Below are positions 1 through 5,871 of a DNA stretch of 5,871 nt, one piece after another. Each line of letters opens with the position of its first letter. The stretch's first letter is position 1. The DNA is from Verrucomicrobiales bacterium (GTDB taxonomy: Bacteria; Verrucomicrobiota; Verrucomicrobiia; Verrucomicrobiales; DEV007). The position numbers and the translations under genes were made by a program. The stretch spans positions 1 to 5,871 of the forward strand of contig SLGN01000383.1 in NCBI GenBank assembly GCA_007123695.1. The letters are read 5' to 3'. Under the pieces are notes generated by a model, which ran no database searches, was not told the origin of the DNA, and saw only the letters and a program-made list of their open reading frames with translations.

Positions 1-1
1 G

Positions 2-3000
2 GCGGCGAAGGTTGGCGGCGGGCGGGGACTTGCGGTGTTTTTCGGAATCCTCGCCCTCCTTGGGGTGGGCGGGATGCTGTGGTTCCCCTGGCGCCAGTCG
101 GTCGTGGCGAGGAATCCCTCGATCCTCGCCGCGAAGATCGAGGGCGGCGACCTCGCGGCGCAGGCCACGCTGGGCCTTTCCCATCTGCGGGGCGAATGGG
201 GGGCGCCTCTCGATCTCGTCGCCGCGGTGGGAGCGATCGAGGAGGCGGCGGAGTCGGGGAATCCGCTTGGTCTGCTGGCGCTCGGGCACCTTTGGCACGA
301 GGGCTTGGAAACGCCCTCTTCGACGGGGGATCTCGCCGCCGCCGCCAAGTTCGTCTGGCGCGAGGCGCTCGACCGCGGCGCCTTGGAGGATGCCGCCGGG
401 AGAAACGATCCCCGTTGGACCGAGTTGGCGGTGCGGGCGGAAGAAGTCGTTCGCGGGACCGTTGCGAAGGAGTCGCTCGCCGCCCTGCGCAAGGCGGCGG
501 ATGCCGGCTACTACGGGGCCTCCCTCGCGATGGCGAAGCTTTCCGAAGGGGCGAAACGGGAATCGTGGATCGAGACTGCAAGGCGCCAGTCGCTGCGGGA
601 GGAGGCGCGGGGCAGCGTGGGTGCGACGCGGGTCTTGGGATCCCTCCACGCCGAAGGGCTGCTGGCGGATTCCGACAAGCGCCTCGGAGAAGACAAGCTG
701 GTCGAGGCGTTGGAGGCGGGTGACGTGTTTGCAGGATTGGCGCTCGCCGAGTCGCGTGCCGCCGACGGGCGTTTCGCCGAGGCCGTGGGACCGGCCGAGG
801 CGGCCAGCGGGGGCGGGCTGGTCGGGGCGCGGGCCTTTCTCGCCGAGGCCTTTTTCCATGGACGCGGGGTGCCGCGCGATGCGGCGCGGGCCTGGACTCT
901 CGCCGCGTCGAGCGCCGAGGCCGGGGAATTGCGGGGCTTTGCGGTGATGGCGCGTGCCCTCGCCGCCGGGGAGGGCGTCGCGGCGTCTCCGGAACGGGCC
1001 GAGGCGATCCTGCGGGAACTCCATGATCGCGACCCGGCAACCTACGGCGCCGAACTCGGGAGCTTTCTTGCCGAAGCCGGCCGCCCCGACGAGGCGGAGG
1101 AATTGCTCCGCGAGGCAGCAGAGCGGGGCGCCCCGCTCGCCGGGCTGCGCCTCGGCGGGATCCTTCTGGCACGCAGCGAGTATGCAGAGGCCTCGCAGTG
1201 GTTGGAGCGGAGCGCGGCCGAGAAGGTGCCCGGTGCGGCGGCCCTCCTCGCCCAAGCCATCGACCATCCGCAGAATCCGGACAGGGACCCGGGGCGCGCC
1301 TTCGAGCTGCTCTCGGAACTCCACGAGTCGGGGGATGCGGGGGCCGCGGCGCCCCTGGCCGCTCTCGTTGCGGAGGGGAGGGGAACGGAGCGCAATCCGC
1401 GGCGCGCCCTGGTGCTGCTGACCCGCGCGGTCGAGGGCGGGATCGCCGAGGCGAACTATCCCTTGGCCCGTCTCCTCGAAGAGGGGGCGGAATCCCTCCC
1501 GCCGGCGCCTGCCTCGGCCCTGGACCACTACCGCAGGGCGCTGGCGGCGGGCGATCGCCGGATCGAGGAGCGCTTTCCGTTCTTCGGCCAGGCGAGGGAG
1601 GCCTGCCTCGCCTACCTCGTGGCATGGGAGTCTCCCGACGTCGGTCCGACGCTGGCGGCGCTGGCCGACGGGGTCGGGCGGTACTTCCATCTCGAGGATG
1701 CGGGCGTCGGCCGCATCGCCGCGCTCGAGGAGGGCTTTCGGCAGGCGTGGCCGCGGCGCCGGATCGAGCCGGACGAATCCCGCATCCTCGGTCTTCCCGG
1801 CTTCGATGCCGTGGAGCTGGAGTTTTTCTACGAAATCGTCCTGGAGCGCGACGACCGCCGCGCCGAAGCGGAGGTGCGGGCGGTTTTCGAGGTTCGCCTG
1901 GGTGGCTCGGGCGGAGCCGAAATCGTGCGGATCGAGGAAGATGCCGTCGAGTGGAGCCTCTCGCCCTCCGGGGAAAGTTTTTTTCTCGGCGACGGCGAGA
2001 CCGGTAGTACGAGGGACCTGTTTCCCGCGTTCGCTCCCTCTTCGGCGGGTGCGCCGCTCGCGGGCATCGACGAAAAGACGCTGACCTGGGTGCGGTCGAA
2101 TCCGTTCCCGGACCGGTTCGGGAAACGCCATGCGATGCTCCCCCTTTCGGTGGAGGACGGAATGGTGGAGTTTTTGCAGATCGGAAAGGGCGGCCGCATT
2201 CTCCTGCCCGCCTCCCATTTCGACTCCTCCGCTCTGGAGAGCCTCCGGAGGGTCGCCGAATCCCAGTCATCGGAGGACTTCGAGCGGCTGCGGGAGAGCC
2301 TCGTGTTCTCCCCCGACCGGTCCGAACCCGCCACGGCGGCCTTGCTGCGGCGGGCCGACGGCGGAGACATCGAAGCGCAAGTCCTCGTGGGGGAATCCTA
2401 CTACGACGGTATCGGAAGCTTCCCGAAGAACCGGATCGAAGCCTTCCGGTGGTTCAAGAAGGCGAGGACGGCCCACCATCCGCTTGCCTACGTCTGGATC
2501 GAGATCATGACACAGTCCGGCGAGATCGCCTCCGACCCGCTCGGGCACGACAAGTATCGCGATCTCGTCCGCGAACTCACCCAGGCCGCGAAGACGAGGG
2601 CGAACGGGGGCGTCTACCTGAGAGCCGTGGCCGAGTTCCACCGGGGCGCCTACGGAGACGGGGCCGACTCGAGGGCCTTTCTCGAGCAGGCCGCCGCCGC
2701 AGGCGACGCGAGAGCGAAGCTGCTGCTGGGCTTGCAGTATGCGAAATCGAATCCATCCATCGCCGTGGGCTATTTCCGCGGCGCCGCCGACCTCCGCAAC
2801 GCAACGGCTGCGACGGAGTTCTCCAAGCTCGCCCTGGCGCGGGGGGACGCCGCCGCTTCCGTCGCCGAGACGCTCCGCGCCGCCGCCGTCAAGGGCGACG
2901 ACGAAGCCCAGAGACTGATGGGAGAACTGCTTGCCGGAATCGGCGGGGACGATTCCGCAAAGAACGAGGCCGCCTTTTGGCTGGAGCTGTCGGCCCGCAA

Positions 3001-3148
3001 CGCGATCGCCTTGAAGTCGGATGGAGGCTTGGAGAAGTCGCGCGAGACGATCCGCCGCCTGTCCCCGATGATCGAACCGGACCGCCTGCGGCGTGCCGAG
3101 AGATTTCTCGCCCGCAATCCGTCCACGGTGGAGAGAGCGGCCCCGTAG
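2..3148 (+). CDS. Membrane-anchored Sel1-like repeat protein with internal SHD1-like module, 5'-partial
   Basis: This is a large helical-repeat protein, probably a protein-interaction scaffold on the outer face of the inner membrane. The frame is open from base 2 with no stop. A GTG at 35 could start it (1037 residues, the numbering used here), but that start lacks a clear ribosome site and discards the K and R residues just before the hydrophobic stretch LAVFFGILALLGVGGMLWF. I therefore infer an upstream start and an N-in signal anchor. Residues about 35-510 are degenerate Sel1/TPR-like helix pairs rich in A, L, G and E (AEAGRPDEAEELLREAAERG, for example). Residues about 550-640 are non-repetitive and alpha/beta, perhaps NTF2-like (weak). 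Residues about 683-740 resemble an SHD1-like domain (VEDGMVEFLQIGKGGRILLP). Sel1 repeats resume at about 773, where the clearest unit is AQVLVGESYYDGIGSFPKNR followed by EAFRWFKKA, and continue almost to the C-terminus. No catalytic motif is visible. Family assignment is solid; the biological role is unknown. Confidence 0.85.
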   Translation, partial: AAKVGGGRGLAVFFGILALLGVGGMLWFPWRQSVVARNPSILAAKIEGGDLAAQATLGLSHLRGEWGAPLDLVAAVGAIEEAAESGNPLGLLALGHLWHEGLETPSSTGDLAAAAKFVWREALDRGALEDAAGRNDPRWTELAVRAEEVVRGTVAKESLAALRKAADAGYYGASLAMAKLSEGAKRESWIETARRQSLREEARGSVGATRVLGSLHAEGLLADSDKRLGEDKLVEALEAGDVFAGLALAESRAADGRFAEAVGPAEAASGGGLVGARAFLAEAFFHGRGVPRDAARAWTLAASSAEAGELRGFAVMARALAAGEGVAASPERAEAILRELHDRDPATYGAELGSFLAEAGRPDEAEELLREAAERGAPLAGLRLGGILLARSEYAEASQWLERSAAEKVPGAAALLAQAIDHPQNPDRDPGRAFELLSELHESGDAGAAAPLAALVAEGRGTERNPRRALVLLTRAVEGGIAEANYPLARLLEEGAESLPPAPASALDHYRRALAAGDRRIEERFPFFGQAREACLAYLVAWESPDVGPTLAALADGVGRYFHLEDAGVGRIAALEEGFRQAWPRRRIEPDESRILGLPGFDAVELEFFYEIVLERDDRRAEAEVRAVFEVRLGGSGGAEIVRIEEDAVEWSLSPSGESFFLGDGETGSTRDLFPAFAPSSAGAPLAGIDEKTLTWVRSNPFPDRFGKRHAMLPLSVEDGMVEFLQIGKGGRILLPASHFDSSALESLRRVAESQSSEDFERLRESLVFSPDRSEPATAALLRRADGGDIEAQVLVGESYYDGIGSFPKNRIEAFRWFKKARTAHHPLAYVWIEIMTQSGEIASDPLGHDKYRDLVRELTQAAKTRANGGVYLRAVAEFHRGAYGDGADSRAFLEQAAAAGDARAKLLLGLQYAKSNPSIAVGYFRGAADLRNATAATEFSKLALARGDAAASVAETLRAAAVKGDDEAQRLMGELLAGIGGDDSAKNEAAFWLELSARNAIALKSDGGLEKSRETIRRLSPMIEPDRLRRAERFLARNPSTVERAAP
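29..91 (+). other. Predicted N-terminal transmembrane helix / signal anchor within the Sel1 protein
   Basis: About 20 uninterrupted hydrophobic residues (beginning LAVFFGILALLG) are preceded by a short K/G/R-containing segment and followed by RQ. By the positive-inside rule this puts the N-terminus in the cytoplasm and the repeat region in the periplasm. There is no clear signal-peptidase site after it, so I favour an uncleaved anchor. The basic residues lie upstream of the GTG at 35, which is the main reason for thinking the gene starts before the window. Confidence 0.6.
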
Positions 3149-3250
3149 ACGCGCATTTCCAAGCTGGCGGGCGGGCGAGGGGGCCGAGTTTCTTCGGATT
3201 CGCAGCAGATTGGGCTTCCGCGCGGAGTTTCGAAACGGTAGCATCGCGCC

Positions 3251-4879
3251 ATGTTCCAGCGCCGCTTCCGATCAACCGGGCTTTTCGCCGTTCCCGCCAT
3301 TCTCGCGCTTGTCCACGCAGCCGCTCTGCGAGCCGACGACGAGGTCGAGTGGCTCGTCGTCTACGATGGCAAGTCGCTGCCCTCGGCGCCATGGTCCGCC
3401 GTCGGCGAGCCCGAGGCGGAACTCGTCGCGGACGGTCTCCATCTCGCGGACAGCGGCGACGGCTTCGGCCACTACCGTGCCGAATGGCGGCCCGAAGGAG
3501 ACCGGGAGATCATCGTCGAGGCGGTCGTGAAGCTGGGCGGGGTCACCGGGGTGCGGTCCGGCGGCTCGACGCTGTGGCCTTGGCGCGACGGCGCTCCGGA
3601 GATGGTGCAGATCTGCGACGGCAGGCACCAGGACGGGCTCGTGCTCTTCCCCACCCAGGCGACGAACTTCACCGACCGCTTCATCCCGATGTCCACGACG
3701 GGCCGCTTCCACACCTACCGGCTCGTCATCCGCGGCACCGACATGGAGATGTGGGTGGACGGCGAGCGAAGGGTCGAGGGCCGGGGCGCCTTCCAGAAGC
3801 CGGCGGACGCTCCGGGAGAGGCCTTCGTCCAGTTCGGCTCCACCGCCACGAAGGCCACCGGAGACGCCGTATGGCAGTCCGTGAGGCTCGGCGTGCGCAA
3901 GCCGTCTGCGCCCATGGAGGAGCCGCCGCTGCGGATCTCCCTCGGCGAAGGCTGGGAAATCCCGCGGGAATTCCGCCAGACGAGGCCCTATCTCTACGAC
4001 ATGGGCGACGGCCTGATGTTGATGAGCGTCGCGCAGGGCCCCGATGCCTTCTACGAACCCTACGGGCTGCTCAAGTCCACCGACGGAGGCCGGAACTGGG
4101 CGCCCGTTCCCGGGCTCGACCGGCAGGAGACCACCCCCTTGCCCTGCCTGCGGCGGCCAGACGGCAGCATTCTCGCGATGTCGCGTTGGACCTGGACCCA
4201 GCCTGACGGACGGGTCGTCGGCAAGACAGTGGTGCTCGACTCCGACGCCGAGACCTACGAGATGTTCGACAACGAGATCCGGCTGCCGCAGGAATACACC
4301 AACGAGTCCGAGGGCGACCACATCATCTGCGAGCGCCACATCTGGAACGACGACGATGGAGGCGCGACCATGGTGGTGTGGAGCCGCAAGCGTGTGAAGT
4401 CCGCTTCGGGCCGCTCCGCGACCACCCGCCATTCCCACCTCGTGCGCAGCACCGACGGCGGGCGGACTTGGGACCATTTCGGCACCGTCGGTCCCGGCGG
4501 CGAGCCCGCCGTCGTCCGGCTCGGCGGCGGGGAGATGACAGCCGTCATCCGGGGCGAGGCGGATTTCCGGATGCGCCAAACCTTTTCCAGCGACGGCGGG
4601 CGCACGTGGAGCGAACCCACCTTGCTCGAGGTCGGCCGCGTGCTGCCCGACCTCGTCCTGATGAGCAACGGCGTCCTCGCGTGCAGCTACGGCCGTCCCG
4701 CCTCCTGTCTCATGTTCAGCCTCGACGGTGGCAGGACCTGGCCCCACCACCAAGTCGTCTCCTACCTCGTCGGCTTCAACTACACCTCCATCCGCGAGGT
4801 CAGCCCGGGACGCCTGCTCTACGTCCACGACGCCCCAAAGATCAACGCCCTTCACATCGACGTGGAGCGTCTGCGGTAG
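3251..4879 (+). CDS. Secreted jelly-roll plus BNR/Asp-box (sialidase-like) beta-propeller protein
   Basis: This is a complete 542-residue exported protein, probably acting on or binding polysaccharide or glycan outside the cytoplasm. The ATG start is well defined: an in-frame TAG lies at 3239-3241, only nine bases upstream. Residues 1-28 form a classical signal peptide (basic MFQRRFR, hydrophobic core, likely cleavage after ALRA, before DDE). Residues about 32-218 look like a concanavalin-type jelly roll of the LamG/3-keto-disaccharide-hydrolase (DUF1080) type, with FHTYRLVIRG then MEMWVDGERR as the most typical strand pair. Residues about 225-542 form a sialidase-like propeller with four Asp boxes (S-x-D-x-G-x-T/N-W) at 276-283, 400-407, 446-453 and 490-497. 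EPAVVRLGGGEMTAVIRGE (about 418-436) matches the usual strand between boxes. I cannot find the N-terminal R-I-P motif of true sialidases, so substrate and even catalysis are uncertain. No Shine-Dalgarno sequence is seen, and a 102-base gap separates it from the upstream gene. Confidence 0.92.
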   Translation: MFQRRFRSTGLFAVPAILALVHAAALRADDEVEWLVVYDGKSLPSAPWSAVGEPEAELVADGLHLADSGDGFGHYRAEWRPEGDREIIVEAVVKLGGVTGVRSGGSTLWPWRDGAPEMVQICDGRHQDGLVLFPTQATNFTDRFIPMSTTGRFHTYRLVIRGTDMEMWVDGERRVEGRGAFQKPADAPGEAFVQFGSTATKATGDAVWQSVRLGVRKPSAPMEEPPLRISLGEGWEIPREFRQTRPYLYDMGDGLMLMSVAQGPDAFYEPYGLLKSTDGGRNWAPVPGLDRQETTPLPCLRRPDGSILAMSRWTWTQPDGRVVGKTVVLDSDAETYEMFDNEIRLPQEYTNESEGDHIICERHIWNDDDGGATMVVWSRKRVKSASGRSATTRHSHLVRSTDGGRTWDHFGTVGPGGEPAVVRLGGGEMTAVIRGEADFRMRQTFSSDGGRTWSEPTLLEVGRVLPDLVLMSNGVLACSYGRPASCLMFSLDGGRTWPHHQVVSYLVGFNYTSIREVSPGRLLYVHDAPKINALHIDVERLR

Positions 4880-4915
4880 ACGGGGAGGGGTGCCGGGCGG
4901 CTGCCTGCTGCTCTA

Positions 4916-4943
4916 CTCGCGCGGCGACCTCGTCCCGCGCGAG
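4916..4943. terminator. GC-rich hairpin 3' of the BNR gene, possible terminator
   Basis: CTCGCGCGG (4916-4924) and CCGCGCGAG (4935-4943) form a perfect 9-bp inverted repeat with a 10-base loop, starting 37 bases past the stop codon of the BNR-propeller gene. Position and stem strength suit transcript termination or 3'-end protection. No T-run follows on either strand, so it is not a standard intrinsic terminator. It shares the motif GCGGCGAC with the next hairpin (4979-5010), so it could instead be one unit of a REP-like pair. Confidence 0.35.
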
Positions 4944-4978
4944 AGCTGGGACTCCACCACCGAAGTGAGTGGAGAGCC

Positions 4979-5010
4979 CGGAGCGGCGACTCCACTGCAC
5001 CACCGCTCCG
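4979..5010. repeat. Inverted repeat, REP-like or bidirectional terminator hairpin
   Basis: CGGAGCGG (4979-4986) and CCGCTCCG (5003-5010) are perfect 8-bp arms around a 16-base loop. The hairpin lies between the 3' ends of two convergent coding stretches (BNR gene on plus, PaaX-like remnant on minus, whose stop is at 5031-5033). GCGGCGAC at 4983-4990 recurs at 4921-4928 in the preceding hairpin. A smaller stem lies between them (CTCCAC 4952-4957 with GTGGAG 4969-4974), and AGTGGAG (4968-4974) could alternatively pair with CTCCACT (4990-4996). REP sequences are the known substrates of Y1 transposases like the one at 5402, but only a genome-wide copy count would show this is one. Confidence 0.4.
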
Positions 5011-5030
5011 AAACGAGCAAGCTCGCCTCT

Positions 5031-5303
5031 CTACCGGGCAAAGAGTTCGGATGCGTAGCGGGCTGCCTCCGCGAGCACGGCTTTGCGCCGCCGCCAGACC
5101 TTGCGCCCGAGGTAGCCCTTGGGCAGCAATTCGGAGGGAAGGAGCGGATCGGCAGCGAGGAGAGATTTCCAAGCGGCGCGTTCCTCCGAGGTCCACTGGT
5201 CGAAATCGTTCGGGTCTCCGCCGCTCGCGACTTCAGGAAATCGGTCCAGGATAGCGAGGCAATCGCGGGACCGGCGCTCGATCACCGCGAAGTTCCAGGC
5301 GCA
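5031..5303 (-). pseudogene. C-terminal remnant of a PaaX-family transcriptional regulator
   Basis: The minus-strand frame ending at the TAG (5033-5031) reads WNFAVIERRSRDCLAIL, then a short linker, then WTSEERAAWKSLLAADPLLP, SELLPKGYLGRK and a basic tail. The L-x-x-DP-x-LP-x-ELLP-x-x-x-x-GR pattern is what I know from the PaaX C-terminal domain, where the protein ends shortly afterwards as here. PaaX proteins are usually about 250-300 residues with an N-terminal winged helix; only the last 90 or so residues are present. Upstream the frame continues through the tandem repeat into unrelated-looking sequence and meets a TGA at 5348-5346, so the DNA-binding half is gone. A GTG at 5285 could begin an 84-residue protein, but I see no ribosome site. 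Truncation by insertion or deletion near 5303 is the simplest reading. Family call is moderate; remnant status is inferred. Confidence 0.5.
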
Positions 5304-5328
5304 ATTGAAGTGACAAATTGAAGTGACG
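5303..5328. repeat. Two-copy tandem repeat, 13-base unit
   Basis: AATTGAAGTGACA (5303-5315) is followed directly by AATTGAAGTGACG (5316-5328), identical in 12 of 13 positions. It sits where recognisable PaaX-like coding sequence ends and where AT content rises. It could be the scar or edge of the transposase-containing segment or a simple slippage duplication. Y1 transposases of this class are not known to make target duplications, so I do not read it as one. Confidence 0.85.
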
Positions 5329-5340
5329 GGAAGAAAGCAA

Positions 5341-5369
5341 TTGTATCACCAGTCTCCGCGATGTATTCT
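5341..5369 (+). promoter_or_regulatory. Weak candidate sigma70-type promoter for the transposase
   Basis: TTGTAT (5341-5346) and TATTCT (5364-5369) are spaced by 17 bases, matching the consensus boxes at 3 of 6 and 4 of 6 positions, and lie 32 bases before the transposase ATG. The surrounding leader is AT-richer than the rest of the window (27 of 60 bases G or C in 5341-5400). Such matches arise easily by chance; no operator or strong ribosome site is visible. Confidence 0.2.
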
Positions 5370-5401
5370 CGACTACAACTCCACCATGAGCCGTTAAATT
5401 T

Positions 5402-5871
5402 ATGAGAACAGCACGCCTTTTGGGGTCCGGAAGATCCTTTTACCATGTCGTATCCCGCGTCGTTGATCGGCGCATGGTATTTCAAGCGAAGGACAAGGAA
5501 ATCTTCCGCAGGATCCTCCGCAACCAGGAAGCATTCTCGGGTGTTCGGGTGATCACATATTGCCTCATGGACAACCACTTCCACCTGCTGCTGGAGGTGC
5601 CGGACCGGGAGACGCTGGCGCCGCTGGACGAGGCGGGGCTGCTGGAGGTGTTGCCACTGCTCTACGACGAGGAAACCGTGGAGGGGGTGCGGCAGGAATT
5701 GGAGCGGGCGCGGCTCGCGGGCGACGAGCGCTGGCATGAGGAAATCCTCGACCGCTACGAGAAGCGGCGGGGCAGCCTCGCCCACTTCATGAAGGCGCTG
5801 AAGCTGCGGGTGAGCTTCTACATGAACAAACGCCTCGGGCGGGTCGGGACGCTGTGGGAGGAACGCTACAA
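5402..5871 (+). CDS. REP-associated (Y1, HUH) tyrosine transposase, 3'-partial
   Basis: This is the N-terminal 156 residues of a single-strand DNA transposase of the Y1_Tnp/RAYT family, which cuts and rejoins REP-type hairpin DNA through a covalent tyrosine link. The ATG at 5402 follows an in-frame TGA at 5387-5389 with no other start between. The beta strand SFYHVVSRVVDRRMVF (12-27) is the family's usual opening. ITYCLMDNHFHLLLEVP (51-67) holds the metal-binding HUH motif, H59-F-H61. A charged helical insert (about 70-125) precedes the helix AHFMKALKLRVSFYMNKR, in which Y140 is the likely nucleophile, and G-x-L/V-G-T-LWEERY matches the conserved stretch just after it. The insert between HUH and tyrosine is longer than in IS200 TnpA and typical of RAYTs. 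The gene runs off the window, so the C-terminus and stop are unseen. No Shine-Dalgarno sequence is evident. The first 40 or so codons use more A/T third bases than the rest. Confidence 0.93.
   Translation, partial: MRTARLLGSGRSFYHVVSRVVDRRMVFQAKDKEIFRRILRNQEAFSGVRVITYCLMDNHFHLLLEVPDRETLAPLDEAGLLEVLPLLYDEETVEGVRQELERARLAGDERWHEEILDRYEKRRGSLAHFMKALKLRVSFYMNKRLGRVGTLWEERY

Noticed and set aside
2267..3244. A 325-codon minus-strand open frame opposite the end of the Sel1 gene.
   Set aside because: It lies opposite clear Sel1 repeats and has no motif of its own; high GC suppresses stops on the antisense strand.
2449..4206. A 585-codon plus-strand open frame crossing from the Sel1 gene into the BNR gene.
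   Set aside because: The translation is arginine/glycine/proline-rich, spans two well-supported genes in another frame and shows no domain; it is a GC-driven shadow.
3272..4855. A 527-codon open frame on the minus strand opposite the BNR gene.
   Set aside because: It mirrors the codon structure of a GC-rich gene with clear signal peptide and Asp boxes on the plus strand. Its own translation is low-complexity in A, V, G, H and P with no recognisable domain.
4728..5321. A 197-codon plus-strand open frame across the end of the BNR gene and the inverted-repeat region.
   Set aside because: It overlaps the last Asp box in a different frame and runs through hairpins and antisense to the PaaX-like remnant; there is no domain signal.
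5316..5328. The second copy of the 13-base repeat as a target-site duplication of a DDE-type insertion sequence.
   Set aside because: The copies are adjacent rather than flanking an element, and the transposase present is a Y1 enzyme, a class not known to make target duplications.
4880..5401. A CRISPR array, tRNA or small RNA gene in the spacer region.
   Set aside because: There are no regularly spaced direct repeats, no cloverleaf-like sequence with a T-loop motif and no recognisable RNA family; only short inverted repeats and one two-copy tandem repeat are present.
5282..5785. A 167-codon minus-strand open frame over the transposase.
   Set aside because: It is antisense to the HUH motif and conserved strands of the Y1 transposase, and its translation is a histidine/leucine/proline-rich shadow.

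Overview
The window is GC-rich, Gram-negative-type DNA, most likely from Verrucomicrobiota or a related PVC lineage. This placement is inference. It rests on high GC with strongly GC-biased codons, weak or absent Shine-Dalgarno sites, a membrane-anchored Sel1-repeat protein carrying an SHD1-like module, a secreted protein joining a jelly-roll domain to a BNR/Asp-box propeller, and a Y1 (RAYT-type) transposase of a kind I associate with that phylum. No marker gene in the window settles the taxonomy.

Layout. Bases 2-3148 (+) hold a very large Sel1/TPR-like repeat protein. Its frame is open to the left edge, so its true start probably lies outside the window. After a 102-base spacer, bases 3251-4879 (+) encode a complete 542-residue secreted protein with a signal peptide, a LamG/3-keto-disaccharide-hydrolase-like domain and four Asp boxes of a sialidase-like beta-propeller. 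Bases 4880-5030 are non-coding and rich in GC inverted repeats. Bases 5031 to about 5303 (-) hold what looks like the C-terminal end of a PaaX-family regulator whose N-terminal part is missing. Its open frame ends against a tandem 13-base repeat (5303-5328), where base composition falls. An AT-richer leader follows, and then a Y1 transposase starts at 5402 and runs off the right edge.

How the parts relate. The two large genes point the same way but look functionally separate: a membrane-anchored helical repeat scaffold and an exported carbohydrate-binding or glycosidase-like protein. I see no evidence that they form one pathway. The right-hand third looks like a small mobile or decayed locus: a transposase beside hairpins that could be its REP-type substrates or simply terminators between convergent genes, next to a truncated regulator. 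I did not find a convincing new biological system. The most interesting part is the remnant, tandem-repeat and transposase junction with the hairpins beside it.
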